Positions 42,025 to 50,285 of a DNA stretch of 64,000 bases are shown here, piece after piece. Source of the DNA: Natronomonas salina (GTDB lineage Archaea; Halobacteriota; Halobacteria; Halobacteriales; Haloarculaceae); contig NZ_CP058335.1 in the NCBI RefSeq assembly GCF_013391105.1, positions 3,286,001 to 3,350,000 on the forward strand. Reading direction: 5' to 3'. The position numbers were made by a program, and so were the translations under genes. The notes under the pieces were generated by a model, which was not told the DNA's origin, made no database searches, and saw only the letters and a list, made by a program, of their open reading frames with translations. The stretch's first letter is position 1. Each line of letters opens with the position of its first letter.

Positions 42025-42750
42025 CTACAGCGACGCGACGGCGTCCAGCGCGATGCGGATCGTGCGGCCGACGTTGTCCTTCGCCTTCTCGGGGAGCTCG
42101 TCGTCGTCGGTCGCTCCCTTCTGGGTGCCCTCGACGAGGTTGCCGTCGACGGTGCAGATGGCGCCGGCGGCGAGGCCCTTCCGGCGGGCGAGGGTGAACA
42201 GCGCGGCGGCCTCCATCTCGACGCACAGCAGGCCGGCGTCCTCCCAGTCCTCGACGTAGGCGTCGGTTTCCGCGTAGAAGGCGTCGTCCGTGGCGATGGG
42301 TCCGACGTGGACGGGGGCCTGCCGGCTCTCGGCGGCGTCGACCAGCGACGAGAGCACCTCGTAGTCCGGCACGGCCGGGACCTCGACGTCCTCGTAGCGC
42401 TTCGTCGTCCCCTCGTCCTTGGCGGCGCCGGTGGCGACGACCATGTCGCCGATCTCGATGCCGGACTGGAGCGCGCCGGTGGTGCCGACGCGGACGAACG
42501 TCTCGACGCCGACGGCGGCCAGCTCCTCGAGGGCGATTGCGGCCGACGGCGAGCCGATGCCCGTCGAGCAGATGGTCAGGTCGGTTCCCTCGTAGCTGGC
42601 GTTGACGACCTTGTACTCGCGGTTCTGGGCGACGGTCTCGCTGTCGTCGCAGTGGTCGGCGATGCGGTCGACGCGCCCGGGGTCGCCCGGCACGAGCGCG
42701 ACGTCCGCGAGGTCTCCCTCCTCGACCAGCAGGTGCGGCTGTTTCGCCAT
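42025..42750 (-). CDS. udp: Nucleoside phosphorylase (uridine phosphorylase type)
   Basis: This 241-aa enzyme is a PNP/UDP family phosphorylase that releases ribose-1-phosphate from nucleosides. Seen are VALVPGDPGRVDRIA near the N-terminus, the family signature STGIGSPSAAIALEELAAVG, the phosphate/ribose block RVGTTGALQ and CVEMEAAALFTLAR with the ribose-binding Glu. The signature favours uridine phosphorylase, but substrate range cannot be fixed from sequence. ATG 42750 gives the usual MAKQPHL start. Confidence 0.9.
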   Translation of the reverse strand: MAKQPHLLVEEGDLADVALVPGDPGRVDRIADHCDDSETVAQNREYKVVNASYEGTDLTICSTGIGSPSAAIALEELAAVGVETFVRVGTTGALQSGIEIGDMVVATGAAKDEGTTKRYEDVEVPAVPDYEVLSSLVDAAESRQAPVHVGPIATDDAFYAETDAYVEDWEDAGLLCVEMEAAALFTLARRKGLAAGAICTVDGNLVEGTQKGATDDDELPEKAKDNVGRTIRIALDAVASL

Positions 42751-42793
42751 GTCCGGAGGCTCGCGGCCGCTCCTCAAAAGTCGGTCGGCATTG

Positions 42794-42820
42794 CGAGGGT
42801 CGGAGCGAACGAGACCCTCG
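42794..42820 (-). terminator. Hairpin downstream of the HAD gene
   Basis: An 8-bp perfect stem CGAGGGTC/GACCCTCG encloses an 11-nt loop GGAGCGAACGA. It lies between the 3' end of the HAD gene and the start of udp. The loop shares GGAGCGA (in opposite orientation) with the loop of the 52-bp repeats at 7103-7414. A terminator or processing element for the HAD transcript is likely, without a clear T-tract. Confidence 0.45.
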
Positions 42821-42897
42821 GGGCAGCGAGCGGGGAGCGAAGCGACCCGAGAGCAGTGCGGGTCGACCTCCGCGCTCGGCGCCCGCGGCGCCCCGGG

Positions 42898-43539
42898 TCA
42901 GGACTCCAGGATGGAGGGCAGCGTCGGGAGGTCCGCGGGGTCCTCGATGCGGTGGTCCGCCAGGCCGCCGTCGTCCTCCGGGCCGACGAAGACGGTCCGG
43001 TAGCCGCGCTCTGCTGCGGGCCGGATGTCGTAGTCGACGTTGTCGCCGACCATGACGTACTCGTCGGCGGCCACCCCCTCCACGACGGCGTCGAACGGCG
43101 CGTCGGCGGGCTTGAACGCCTCGACGTCGTCGGCGCAGACCACGCTGTCGACGTGCTCGTCGAGGCCGGTCTCGGCGAGTTTGCGGCGCTGGATCGGCCC
43201 GTAGCCGTTGGTGACGACGCCGACGCGGTCGAGCGACGCCAGCAGTTCGGCGACGCCGTCGTGGACGCGCGTCGCCTCGAGTTCGGCCTCGACGTAGACC
43301 TCCGCGAAGGCCTCCGGGTCGACGTCCATGCCGGCCTCGCGAGCGGCGCGGGCGGCGCCGACGTAGGGGCTCTCCTCGAACGCCGTGAACGTCTCGACGT
43401 AGCCGGGGACGATGGCCTCGGCGGCCTCGTCGGTCGGCTCGACGCCCGCCTCCTCGCACGCCGCCCGGAAGATGCCCGGGATTCCCGGGTCGTACGTGAC
43501 GAGGGTGCGGTCGAGGTCGAAGAGGTAGCCGACGGTCAC
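42898..43539 (-). CDS. HAD-superfamily hydrolase
   Basis: This 213-aa phosphatase-like enzyme starts at GTG 43539 (VTVGYLFDLDRTLVTYDPG). It has motif I FDLDRT (nucleophile Asp), motif II VVTNG and motif III VMVGDNVDYDI, with a helical cap between motifs I and II. It resembles the YjjG/PGP-like HAD group; substrate is unknown. The frame upstream of the GTG is not protein-like. It is distinct from the HAD gene at 57353. Confidence 0.87.
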   Translation of the reverse strand: MTVGYLFDLDRTLVTYDPGIPGIFRAACEEAGVEPTDEAAEAIVPGYVETFTAFEESPYVGAARAAREAGMDVDPEAFAEVYVEAELEATRVHDGVAELLASLDRVGVVTNGYGPIQRRKLAETGLDEHVDSVVCADDVEAFKPADAPFDAVVEGVAADEYVMVGDNVDYDIRPAAERGYRTVFVGPEDDGGLADHRIEDPADLPTLPSILES

Positions 43540-43598
43540 GGTACCCGCGAAGAGGGCGGTGTCGGAAAAGACCGTTTCGGCCGCTTCTGCCGGTCCGT

Positions 43599-44135
43599 TT
43601 ATACGAGGAGCACGCTGTAGACGACCTTCATCGCGACGAACAGGAGGACGCCGTAGACGACCGCCGAGACGGCCCACTGACGACGGACCGTCCCGGGCCG
43701 CGTCTCGTAGGCGGCGCCGCCGAAGCGGGGGAACACCGCCTGGGAGAACCCGGCGTAGAGGACGCCGACCACGAGCGCGTAGGTGAGCAGTTCCGAGACC
43801 GTCGTCACGCCCACGACGACCACCTCGACGTCGATGCCGAGGGCCGGCCTGAGCCGCTCGTAGCCGACGACGAGGCTCTCGAAGAGGAGGCCGGCGGCCA
43901 TCCCGACGGCGAGGTGGGTCGCGTCGGCCGCCGACCGCGAGACCGCCTCGGGGGGCCGTCGCCACAGCGCCGCGGCGGAGACGTACGCCGGGACGTAGCC
44001 GTACGACTGCAGGCGCATCGCGCCGCTGGCGCCCAGCGCGGCGAGCAGGCCGGCGACCGTCGCCAGCGCCAGGCGGATGTCCAGCGGCGGCGGGATGTCG
44101 CCGGGGACGTGCAGGGGCACCCAGATCGGCGTCAC
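43599..44135 (-). CDS. Haloarchaeal membrane protein, unknown function
   Basis: This 178-aa protein has about four hydrophobic segments (about 18-36, 72-90, 100-125 and 150-172). GTG 44135 is the start because it overlaps the pfkB stop (GTGA), indicating translational coupling. No family motif was recognised. Coupling to a sugar or nucleoside kinase hints at a shared substrate pathway, for example transport, but there is no direct evidence. Confidence 0.68.
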   Translation of the reverse strand: MTPIWVPLHVPGDIPPPLDIRLALATVAGLLAALGASGAMRLQSYGYVPAYVSAAALWRRPPEAVSRSAADATHLAVGMAAGLLFESLVVGYERLRPALGIDVEVVVVGVTTVSELLTYALVVGVLYAGFSQAVFPRFGGAAYETRPGTVRRQWAVSAVVYGVLLFVAMKVVYSVLLV

Positions 44136-44980
44136 GCCTCGGCCAGCACCTCCTCGACGCGCGTCCAGGAGATCGGCGGCCTGGGCCCGCGCTCGCTGGC
44201 CGCGAGCGCGCCGCAGGCGTTGGCGACCGCCAGCGCCCGCTCGGGGTCGGCGTCCCGGAGCCACGCGGCGAGGAACCCGGCGGCGAAGGCGTCGCCGGCC
44301 CCCGTTGAGTCGACCGACGGGAGCCCGTAGCCCGGGTGGTCGAGGGTCCCTTCGGGGCAGTCGAGCGTGGCGCCGTCGGGGCCGTGTTTCGTGACCTGCC
44401 AGGGGACCTCGAAGTCGACGCCCGCGGACTCCCGGTCGGTGGCGAAGACGACGTCCGCGCGCTCGAGGACCGGGCCGAAGTTCCGGTCGCCGAGGCGCCG
44501 CCCGGGGTCGAAGCTCACGGGGACGTCGCGGTCGACGGCGAGTTCGGCGAGCCTGACGGCGGTGTCGGGCCGCTGGCCGGTGAGGTGCAGGGCGTCGGCG
44601 CCGTCGAGGACGGCCGGCGAGACGTCCGCGGGGGCCAGCGCCTCGTTGGCGCCGTCGCTGCCGACGAGCGCGACCTCGCCGTCGTCGTCGACGAGGACGT
44701 ACTTCGTCGTCGTCGGCTCGTCGTCGGCGACCTTGACCCGCGTCTCGACGCCGCGCTCCCGGAGGCTCTCGAGGGTCTCCTGGCCGGCGTCGTCGTGGCC
44801 GACGCTGCCGAGCAGGCGTGCGTCGGCGTCGAGGGCGGCCAGCGCGACCGCGGCGTTGGCGGCGCTGCCGCCGCCGGACTCGAACCGCTCGCGGACCCGG
44901 GCCTCGTCGTCGGGCGCTGGCAACCGGTCGACACAGAGGGTCACGTCCCAGTTGACGTGGCCGGCGCAGACGACGCGCAT
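44132..44980 (-). CDS. PfkB-family carbohydrate/nucleoside kinase
   Basis: The 282-aa ribokinase-fold kinase has the N-terminal GHVNWDVTL, the glycine pair in FESGGGSAANAAVALAAL (pfkB signature 1) and DSTGAGDAFAAGFLAAWL (signature 2, with the catalytic Asp and anion hole). Substrate cannot be assigned; ribose, fructose-6-P, KDG and nucleosides are all possible in this family. It is followed by a translationally coupled membrane-protein gene and preceded by the DUF63 gene on the same strand. Confidence 0.9.
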   Translation of the reverse strand: MRVVCAGHVNWDVTLCVDRLPAPDDEARVRERFESGGGSAANAAVALAALDADARLLGSVGHDDAGQETLESLRERGVETRVKVADDEPTTTKYVLVDDDGEVALVGSDGANEALAPADVSPAVLDGADALHLTGQRPDTAVRLAELAVDRDVPVSFDPGRRLGDRNFGPVLERADVVFATDRESAGVDFEVPWQVTKHGPDGATLDCPEGTLDHPGYGLPSVDSTGAGDAFAAGFLAAWLRDADPERALAVANACGALAASERGPRPPISWTRVEEVLAEA

Positions 44981-45012
44981 ACCACCGTCTGCGTCCCCGG
45001 GGGGCTTAAGCG

Positions 45013-45822
45013 TCAGGAGATGGCGAAGAGGACGACGTTGTGCGCGCCCGGCCCGAGGCCGACCGCGACGACGAGCCCGAGCAGGAGGTAGCCCTCGCCC
45101 GGCTCCTCGCGGACGTAGGACTCGAACAGCGCGACGACGACGGCGGCGAGTGCGAGCTTCACGACGACGAACAGCCAGCCCGACCCGACGAACTCGGCGG
45201 TCGGGAGCGCCTCGCCGGCGTGCAGGACGATACGTGAGAGGGGCGTCTGCTCGCCGAAGCCGAGGTGGTCGTAGCCGACCGCCGTCGAGACGCCGTCAAG
45301 GGCGTGGCCGAAGACGGTCAGGACGCCGACGGTCCCGATCGCGGCGACGTCGCGGACCCGCCGGAGACCCGCCCAGACCGCGCCGGCGGCGAGGGCCGAC
45401 GCGACGAGAATGAGTCCCGAGACGCCGAGGTCGGGCGACTCAGCTGCCGCGTAGGCCGCGAGGAAAACGACCGCGAGGAGGGTGGTGCCGACGACGGCGA
45501 GCACCCCCGGTGCGGAATCAGGGGTCCACTCGTCGCCCGACCGGTCGGCGACACCGAGCCAGACCGCGCCGGCGAGGACGCCGACGGTGACGTACACCGC
45601 GGGGGACCCGAACAGCGGCGCTGCCGCGTCCGGGACGCCGCCGACCTGGTAGAGGGCATACAGACCCCCACCGGCGGCCATCCACGGCGCGAGGGCGGTG
45701 ACGGTACCCTCGGTCACCGGCGGCCGGACCCGGTAGAGGAGGACGCCGACTATCGCGGCGGCGCCGAGCAGGCCGATCAGGTACTGCGTCGGGGGCAGCC
45801 CGAAGTCGCTGGGGAGTACCAC
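45013..45822 (-). CDS. DUF63 membrane protein
   Basis: The 269-aa protein has seven to eight hydrophobic segments. The DUF63 hallmark is VFGHALDGVSTAVGYDHLGF, then EQTPLSRIVLHAGEALPTAE. GTG 45822 was chosen, giving VVLPSDFGLPPTQYL; an upstream start at 45885 adds 21 polar residues and would overlap the promoter of map. Function is unknown. It is divergent from map and 32 bp upstream of the pfkB start on the same strand. Confidence 0.84.
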   Translation of the reverse strand: MVLPSDFGLPPTQYLIGLLGAAAIVGVLLYRVRPPVTEGTVTALAPWMAAGGGLYALYQVGGVPDAAAPLFGSPAVYVTVGVLAGAVWLGVADRSGDEWTPDSAPGVLAVVGTTLLAVVFLAAYAAAESPDLGVSGLILVASALAAGAVWAGLRRVRDVAAIGTVGVLTVFGHALDGVSTAVGYDHLGFGEQTPLSRIVLHAGEALPTAEFVGSGWLFVVVKLALAAVVVALFESYVREEPGEGYLLLGLVVAVGLGPGAHNVVLFAIS

Positions 45823-45888
45823 TACCCCATCCCGCGACGGCGAGGCTCGAAAGCGTTGCGATTGCCCCGACGACGGCGAACGCAACCC

Positions 45889-45898
45889 CTTTTATCGG
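45889..45898 (+). promoter_or_regulatory. TATA box of map
   Basis: CCCTTTTATC (about 45887-45897) is centred near -27 of ATG 45918 and predicts a leaderless transcript. Confidence 0.55.
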
Positions 45899-45917
45899 AC
45901 CGCACCAAGCCGCGGCC

Positions 45918-46808
45918 ATGAGCGTCGACCTCAGCGACGAGTCCTACGAGAAACACCGCGAGGCTGGCGAGATCCTCGCGCAGGTCCGCGAGGAGGCGGC
46001 CGACCGCGTCGAGGTCGGCGTCGAGCACCTTGAGGTCGCCGAGTTCGCCGAGGACCGCATCCGCGAGCTCGGCGGCGAACCGGCCTTCCCGGTCAACATC
46101 AGCATCGACGAGGAGGCGGCCCACCGGACGCCGGAGCCCGGCGACGACGCCACCTTCGGCGAGGAGATGATCAACCTCGACATCGGGGTCCACGTCGACG
46201 GCTGGCTCGCCGACACCGCCGTCACGGTCGACCTCTCGGGGCACCCGGAGCTGGCAGAGGCCTCCGAGGAGGCCCTCGACGCCGCCCTCGAGGTCGTCGA
46301 ACCCGGCGTCGAGACCGGGGAGATCGGCGCCGAGATCGAGGACGTCATCGACGGCTACGGCTACAACCCGGTCGTCAACCTCTCGGGGCACGGCCTCGGC
46401 CACTGGGACCAGCACACCGACCCGAACATCCCGAACCGCGGCGTCGCCCAGGGTGTCGAACTCGAGGTCGGCGACGTCGTCGCCATCGAGCCGTTCGCCA
46501 CCGACGGCGGCGGCAAGGTCAACGAGGGCTCCAGCGAGGAGATCTACGCCCTCGAGCGGGAGGCCAGCGTCCGCAACCGCCAGGCCCGGCAGGCCCTCGA
46601 GCAGATCGTCGAGGAGTTCAAGACGCTGCCCTTCGCGCGCCGCTGGCTGGACACCGGGCGAGCGGAGATGGCGCTGCGGCGCCTCTCCCAGCAGAGCGTC
46701 GTCCACGGCTACCCCGTCCTCAAGGAGGAGGAGGGCTCCCTCGTCAGCCAGAAGGAGCACACCGTCATCGTCACCGAGGACGGCTGCGAAGTGACGACGC
46801 GCAACTGA
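45918..46808 (+). CDS. map: Methionine aminopeptidase, type II
   Basis: This 296-aa enzyme removes the initiator methionine from nascent proteins. The dinuclear metal site is visible: Asp ligands in DIGVHVDGWLADTAVTVDL, His in SGHGLGHW, Glu in AIEPFATDG and the C-terminal EHTVIVTEDG. The type II insert (~55 residues before AIEPFA...) is present, as in other archaea. It has a leaderless start with a clear TATA box. Confidence 0.96.
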   Translation: MSVDLSDESYEKHREAGEILAQVREEAADRVEVGVEHLEVAEFAEDRIRELGGEPAFPVNISIDEEAAHRTPEPGDDATFGEEMINLDIGVHVDGWLADTAVTVDLSGHPELAEASEEALDAALEVVEPGVETGEIGAEIEDVIDGYGYNPVVNLSGHGLGHWDQHTDPNIPNRGVAQGVELEVGDVVAIEPFATDGGGKVNEGSSEEIYALEREASVRNRQARQALEQIVEEFKTLPFARRWLDTGRAEMALRRLSQQSVVHGYPVLKEEEGSLVSQKEHTVIVTEDGCEVTTRN

Positions 46809-46966
46809 ACGGTCGGCCGGACTGCAGAGACGACAGTTCTTCGATACGCTCTGCTCCGAGAGCCGATATCGAACGAGCTCACGAGTTGCGTCCGGCTCGT
46901 TGTCCGGCGGTATCACGCCGCGGTCAGCCGGTCGCCGTCGGAGACGTGGGACAGAAGCAGCCGCGT
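46809..46966. other. Short intergenic stretch, nothing seen
   Basis: 158 bp between the map stop and the 3' end of the next minus-strand gene. I see no gene or clear structure. Confidence 0.4.
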
Positions 46967-47164
46967 TCAGGCGTTGTTCATCCGGACGGACTCCTCGCTC
47001 CCGCAGACCCGGCAGGTCGCGACGCGGTAGGGTTCGCGGGAGAACTCGGCGTTCTCCTTCTTCCGGCTCTCCGTGAGGAGTTCGATGCTGACCTCGTGGG
47101 GCGTCTCTCGGCCGCACTCGGCGCACTCTTCGGCCATCCCCTCGTCGTCGATTCTGGTCGCCAT
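46967..47164 (-). CDS. Small zinc beta-ribbon protein
   Basis: This 65-aa protein starts MATRIDDEGMAEECAECG and carries two CxxC knuckles (CAECGRE and CRVCGSE) about 35 residues apart, typical of a zinc beta-ribbon. ATG 47164 is supported by a TATA-like TTTTATGC at about -27 on the minus strand (47188-47195). Similar proteins occur across haloarchaea, with unknown roles. It is convergent with map. Confidence 0.82.
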   Translation of the reverse strand: MATRIDDEGMAEECAECGRETPHEVSIELLTESRKKENAEFSREPYRVATCRVCGSEESVRMNNA

Positions 47165-47399
47165 GGTCACTCCTGCGTTGCCCGGATAATTGCATAAAAA
47201 CAACACTCGGTTGCCGCCAGTTCAGGGCGTGAACGGTCCGATCGGTGTGTGGCGAATAACGGACGCAGAACGTTCGATACGATTCAGGGGCGGTTCTGCG
47301 GAGTCGATAGCTCGTGAACTATCTACTGAACGGCCACAAAATTTAAAAGAGGGTCGGTGGTTCGGACAGCGTTAACAGCGGGCCGCTCCGAGAGCGCCC
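47165..47399. other. Intergenic region with promoters
   Basis: No gene seen. It holds the promoter of the minus-strand ribbon gene at its left end and AAATTTAAAAG (47339-47349) for the HIT gene at its right. A short inverted repeat GATAG...CTATC occurs at 47306-47323. Confidence 0.4.
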
Positions 47400-47936
47400 A
47401 TGGACCAGCTGTTCGCGCCGTGGCGCATCGAGTGGGTGGAACGCGACGACGACGAGGGCATCGACGGCTGCCCGTTCTGCGTGCTCCCCGAGCGTGAGGA
47501 CGCCAGCGAGGCTCGCGTCGTCGCCGAGACCGACCGTGCCTACGTCCTCCTGAACAACTACCCGTACAACCCGGGGCACGCGATGGTCATCCCGCGCGCC
47601 CACACCGGCGAGTACACCGCCCTGGACGACGAGACGCTGCTCGACCACGCCCGGCTCAAGCAGCGGACCATCCGGGCGCTCGACGACGGGTTCGGCCCGG
47701 CGGGCGTCAACACCGGGCTCAACCTCGGGGACGCCTCCGGCGGCTCCATCGACGACCACCTCCACACCCACGTCGTCCCGCGGTGGGCCGGCGACACCAA
47801 CTTCATGCCCGTTACCGCCGACACGAAGGTCATCGTCCAGGCCGTCGACGAGACCTACGAGCAGCTCCGCGAGGCGTTCGCCGAGCAGGAGGGCGCCCGC
47901 GTCGCCGACAGCGGGGCGGTCCGCATCGAGTTCTAG
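47400..47936 (+). CDS. HIT-family nucleotide hydrolase/transferase
   Basis: The 178-aa protein is a HIT-domain protein, with the histidine triad in DDHLHTHVVPRW. A zinc-type CPFCVLP near residue 22 and the preceding RIEWVERDDDEG resemble Ap4A-phosphorylase-like HIT proteins. The N-terminal MDQLFAPWRIEW is usual for this archaeal/actinobacterial subgroup. It probably acts on dinucleoside polyphosphates or AMP esters; the substrate is not determined. Confidence 0.92.
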   Translation: MDQLFAPWRIEWVERDDDEGIDGCPFCVLPEREDASEARVVAETDRAYVLLNNYPYNPGHAMVIPRAHTGEYTALDDETLLDHARLKQRTIRALDDGFGPAGVNTGLNLGDASGGSIDDHLHTHVVPRWAGDTNFMPVTADTKVIVQAVDETYEQLREAFAEQEGARVADSGAVRIEF

Positions 47937-48006
47937 TCGTCCCGACGGGTTTTCTTCGGCCGCTCTAATCCCACCGCTTATGCTGGCGGTCCCGGAATGG
48001 TGAGTG

Positions 48007-48936
48007 ATGAGCGACACGGCGGTCGCCGAGGCCGGCCTGGAGTCCGACACCGCAAGGCGGGGGTTCACCCGCGCCAGCGTCGTCAACGTCCTCGGCAACG
48101 CCGTCAAGATCGTCGTCGAGGCCGCCGCCGGGCTGACGTTCGGCTCCGTCGCGCTCGTGGCCGACGCCGCCCACTCCGTCGCGGACCTCGTCGCCAGCGT
48201 CGTCGTGCTGGTCTGGGGCCGCAGCGTCTACGCCGACCCCGACGAGCGCCACCCGCACGGCCACCAGCGCGTCGAACCGCTCGCGGCGCTGTTCGTCGGC
48301 ACCGTCATCGTCCTGCTCGGCCTCAACCTCTTCTACGACTCCGCCCGGAGCTTCGTCGAGGGCCCGGGCGTCGAGTTCAGTCCTTACCTGGTCGCCGCGC
48401 TGCTCTTCGCGATGGCCGACATGTACGTGCTCTACTGGTACACGATGCGCGTCAACGAGACGGTGGGCTCGTCGGCGCTGGACGCCCTCGCCGTCGACTG
48501 CCTCAACGACATCTACACCACCGTCGCGGCGCTCGTCGGCGTCGTCGGCGTCTTCCTCGGCTACCCGGTGCTGGACGCCGTCGCCGGCGGCGTCGTCAGC
48601 GTCCTCGTCGTCTACCAGGGCGTCGAGATCGGCCGGGAGAACGTCACCTACCTCGTCGGCGCCGCGCCCTCGGAGGCCGAACGCCGGCGCGTGACCGAGT
48701 CGCTCCGCTCGCATCCGGCGGTTCGCGGCGTCCACGATGTCGTCGTCTTCTACGACGGGACGCGACTGGAGGTCGAGGCGCACGTCGAGGTCGACGGCGA
48801 GATGACGCTCGTGGAGGCCCACGACATAGAGACGGAGCTCATGGACGCGCTGCGGGAGATGGACGACGTCGGCGACGTCCACCTGCACCTCGACCCCGAG
48901 GGGATCGGGGAGTGGAAGGACGCCGACGAGGAATGA
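48007..48936 (+). CDS. Cation diffusion facilitator transporter
   Basis: The 309-aa protein has six membrane helices and a C-terminal cytoplasmic ferredoxin-like metal domain (~215-295, HLHLDPEG). TM2 carries HSVAD (HxxxD) and TM5 carries DCLND (DxxxD), so the transport site has one His and three Asp. That differs from zinc (two HxxxD) and manganese (NxxxD/DxxxD) types, leaving the metal open. ATG 48007 is preferred over the adjacent GTG 48004; a TATA-like GCTTATGC (~47975) fits either. It is convergent with mtaB. Confidence 0.92.
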   Translation: MSDTAVAEAGLESDTARRGFTRASVVNVLGNAVKIVVEAAAGLTFGSVALVADAAHSVADLVASVVVLVWGRSVYADPDERHPHGHQRVEPLAALFVGTVIVLLGLNLFYDSARSFVEGPGVEFSPYLVAALLFAMADMYVLYWYTMRVNETVGSSALDALAVDCLNDIYTTVAALVGVVGVFLGYPVLDAVAGGVVSVLVVYQGVEIGRENVTYLVGAAPSEAERRRVTESLRSHPAVRGVHDVVVFYDGTRLEVEAHVEVDGEMTLVEAHDIETELMDALREMDDVGDVHLHLDPEGIGEWKDADEE

Positions 48937-48948
48937 GTAGTCGGACTC

Positions 48949-50193
48949 TCAGACCGGCTCGCCGAAGCAGTAGACCGTCTCGTTGGCCGTGATCTCCACC
49001 TCGAGGAAGTCGCCGACCGCGACGTCCTTCTCGTCGGCGTCGGTGACGATGACCTGCCGGTAGGCCTCGTCGCGGCACTTCACCGAGTCGCCGGTGCCCT
49101 CCTCGACGACGAGCACCTCGTGGGTCTCGCCGACCATCGACTCGTGGGCCTCCCGGCAGACGTCCATCTTCAGGTCGGTCATCGCCTTCGAGCGCTCCTT
49201 CTTGATCGTCCCACCGAGGCCCTTCATGTCGGCGGCGTCGGTACCCGGCCGCTTCGAGAACCGCGTGATGTTGATCTTCTCCGGACGGACGTCGGCGAGC
49301 AGTTCCATCGACAGCTCGTGGTCGCTCTCGTCTTCGGTCGGGAAGCCGACGATGAAGTCTGTCGACAGCGTCCAGTGGTCCAGGCGGTCGTCGAAGGCGT
49401 CGACGATCTCGCGGAACTTCTCGACGCGGTGCTGGCGGCGCATGTCCTCGAGGACGTCGTCGCTGCCGGACTGGACGGGGGCGTGGATGAAGTTGTAGAG
49501 CTTCTCGTTCTCGGCGTAGACGTCGGCGAGCTCATCGTGGATGCCGTGGACCCCGCCGGGGTTGGCCATCCCCAGCCGGACCCGGAAGTCCCCCTCGATG
49601 TCGCAGATGCGGTCGAGGAGCTCCGGGAGCTTCCGTTCGCCCTCGTCCCAGCCGTAGACGCCGGTGTCCTGGCCGGTGATGCGGAGCTCCTTGGCGCCGG
49701 CGTGGACGAGCGCTCGCGCCTTCTCGACGTTCTCCTCGACCGGCGGGGAGTCGACGCGCCCGGTGGCGAACTTCGTGATGCAGTACGAGCAGTTGCTCAT
49801 GCAGCCCCGGGCGATGGGGAGGATGCCGACGACGCCGTCGAGGATCGGCTCGGCGTCCGGCGTCGTCGTCGGGCACTCGCCGTTGGTGACGGCCTCCGGG
49901 ACGTCGTCCCAGTGGAGCACCTGGACGTCCAGCCCGTCGAACTCCTCGCCCTGCGCGAGCGCCATGCAGCCGGTGACGAGGACGTCAGCCGTCTCGTCCT
50001 GCAGTTCCTCCGCCCGGCGGAGCATGTTCCGCTCGGTCTTCTCGACGACCGTGCAGGTGTTGAGGATGGCCACGTCGGCCTCGTCGGGGCCGTCGACGCG
50101 GTAGTGACCCGCGTCGCGGAGTTGTCGCTCGATCTGCCTGCTCTCACCCCGGTTGGACGTACAGCCGTACGTCTCGATGTGGTACGTGGCCAT
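48949..50193 (-). CDS. mtaB: tRNA t6A37 methylthiotransferase
   Basis: This 414-aa MiaB-like radical SAM enzyme of the archaeal/eukaryotic CDKAL1 type converts t6A37 to ms2t6A37. It has an N-terminal UPF0004 domain with cluster Cys C11, C47 and C76, a radical SAM CX3CX2C (C131, C135, C138 in GCMSNCSYC), and a C-terminal TRAM domain (~350-414). The two clusters are those needed for sulfur insertion. It is monocistronic. Confidence 0.93.
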   Translation of the reverse strand: MATYHIETYGCTSNRGESRQIERQLRDAGHYRVDGPDEADVAILNTCTVVEKTERNMLRRAEELQDETADVLVTGCMALAQGEEFDGLDVQVLHWDDVPEAVTNGECPTTTPDAEPILDGVVGILPIARGCMSNCSYCITKFATGRVDSPPVEENVEKARALVHAGAKELRITGQDTGVYGWDEGERKLPELLDRICDIEGDFRVRLGMANPGGVHGIHDELADVYAENEKLYNFIHAPVQSGSDDVLEDMRRQHRVEKFREIVDAFDDRLDHWTLSTDFIVGFPTEDESDHELSMELLADVRPEKINITRFSKRPGTDAADMKGLGGTIKKERSKAMTDLKMDVCREAHESMVGETHEVLVVEEGTGDSVKCRDEAYRQVIVTDADEKDVAVGDFLEVEITANETVYCFGEPV

Positions 50194-50285
50194 CGTCGTT
50201 GTCGCGAGTTACGGGCCGGCGCTCAAAAGGCCGACGTTTCCGCTCCCCCGAAGATACTTGCCACCCCCGGTGATACGGAACGGAG

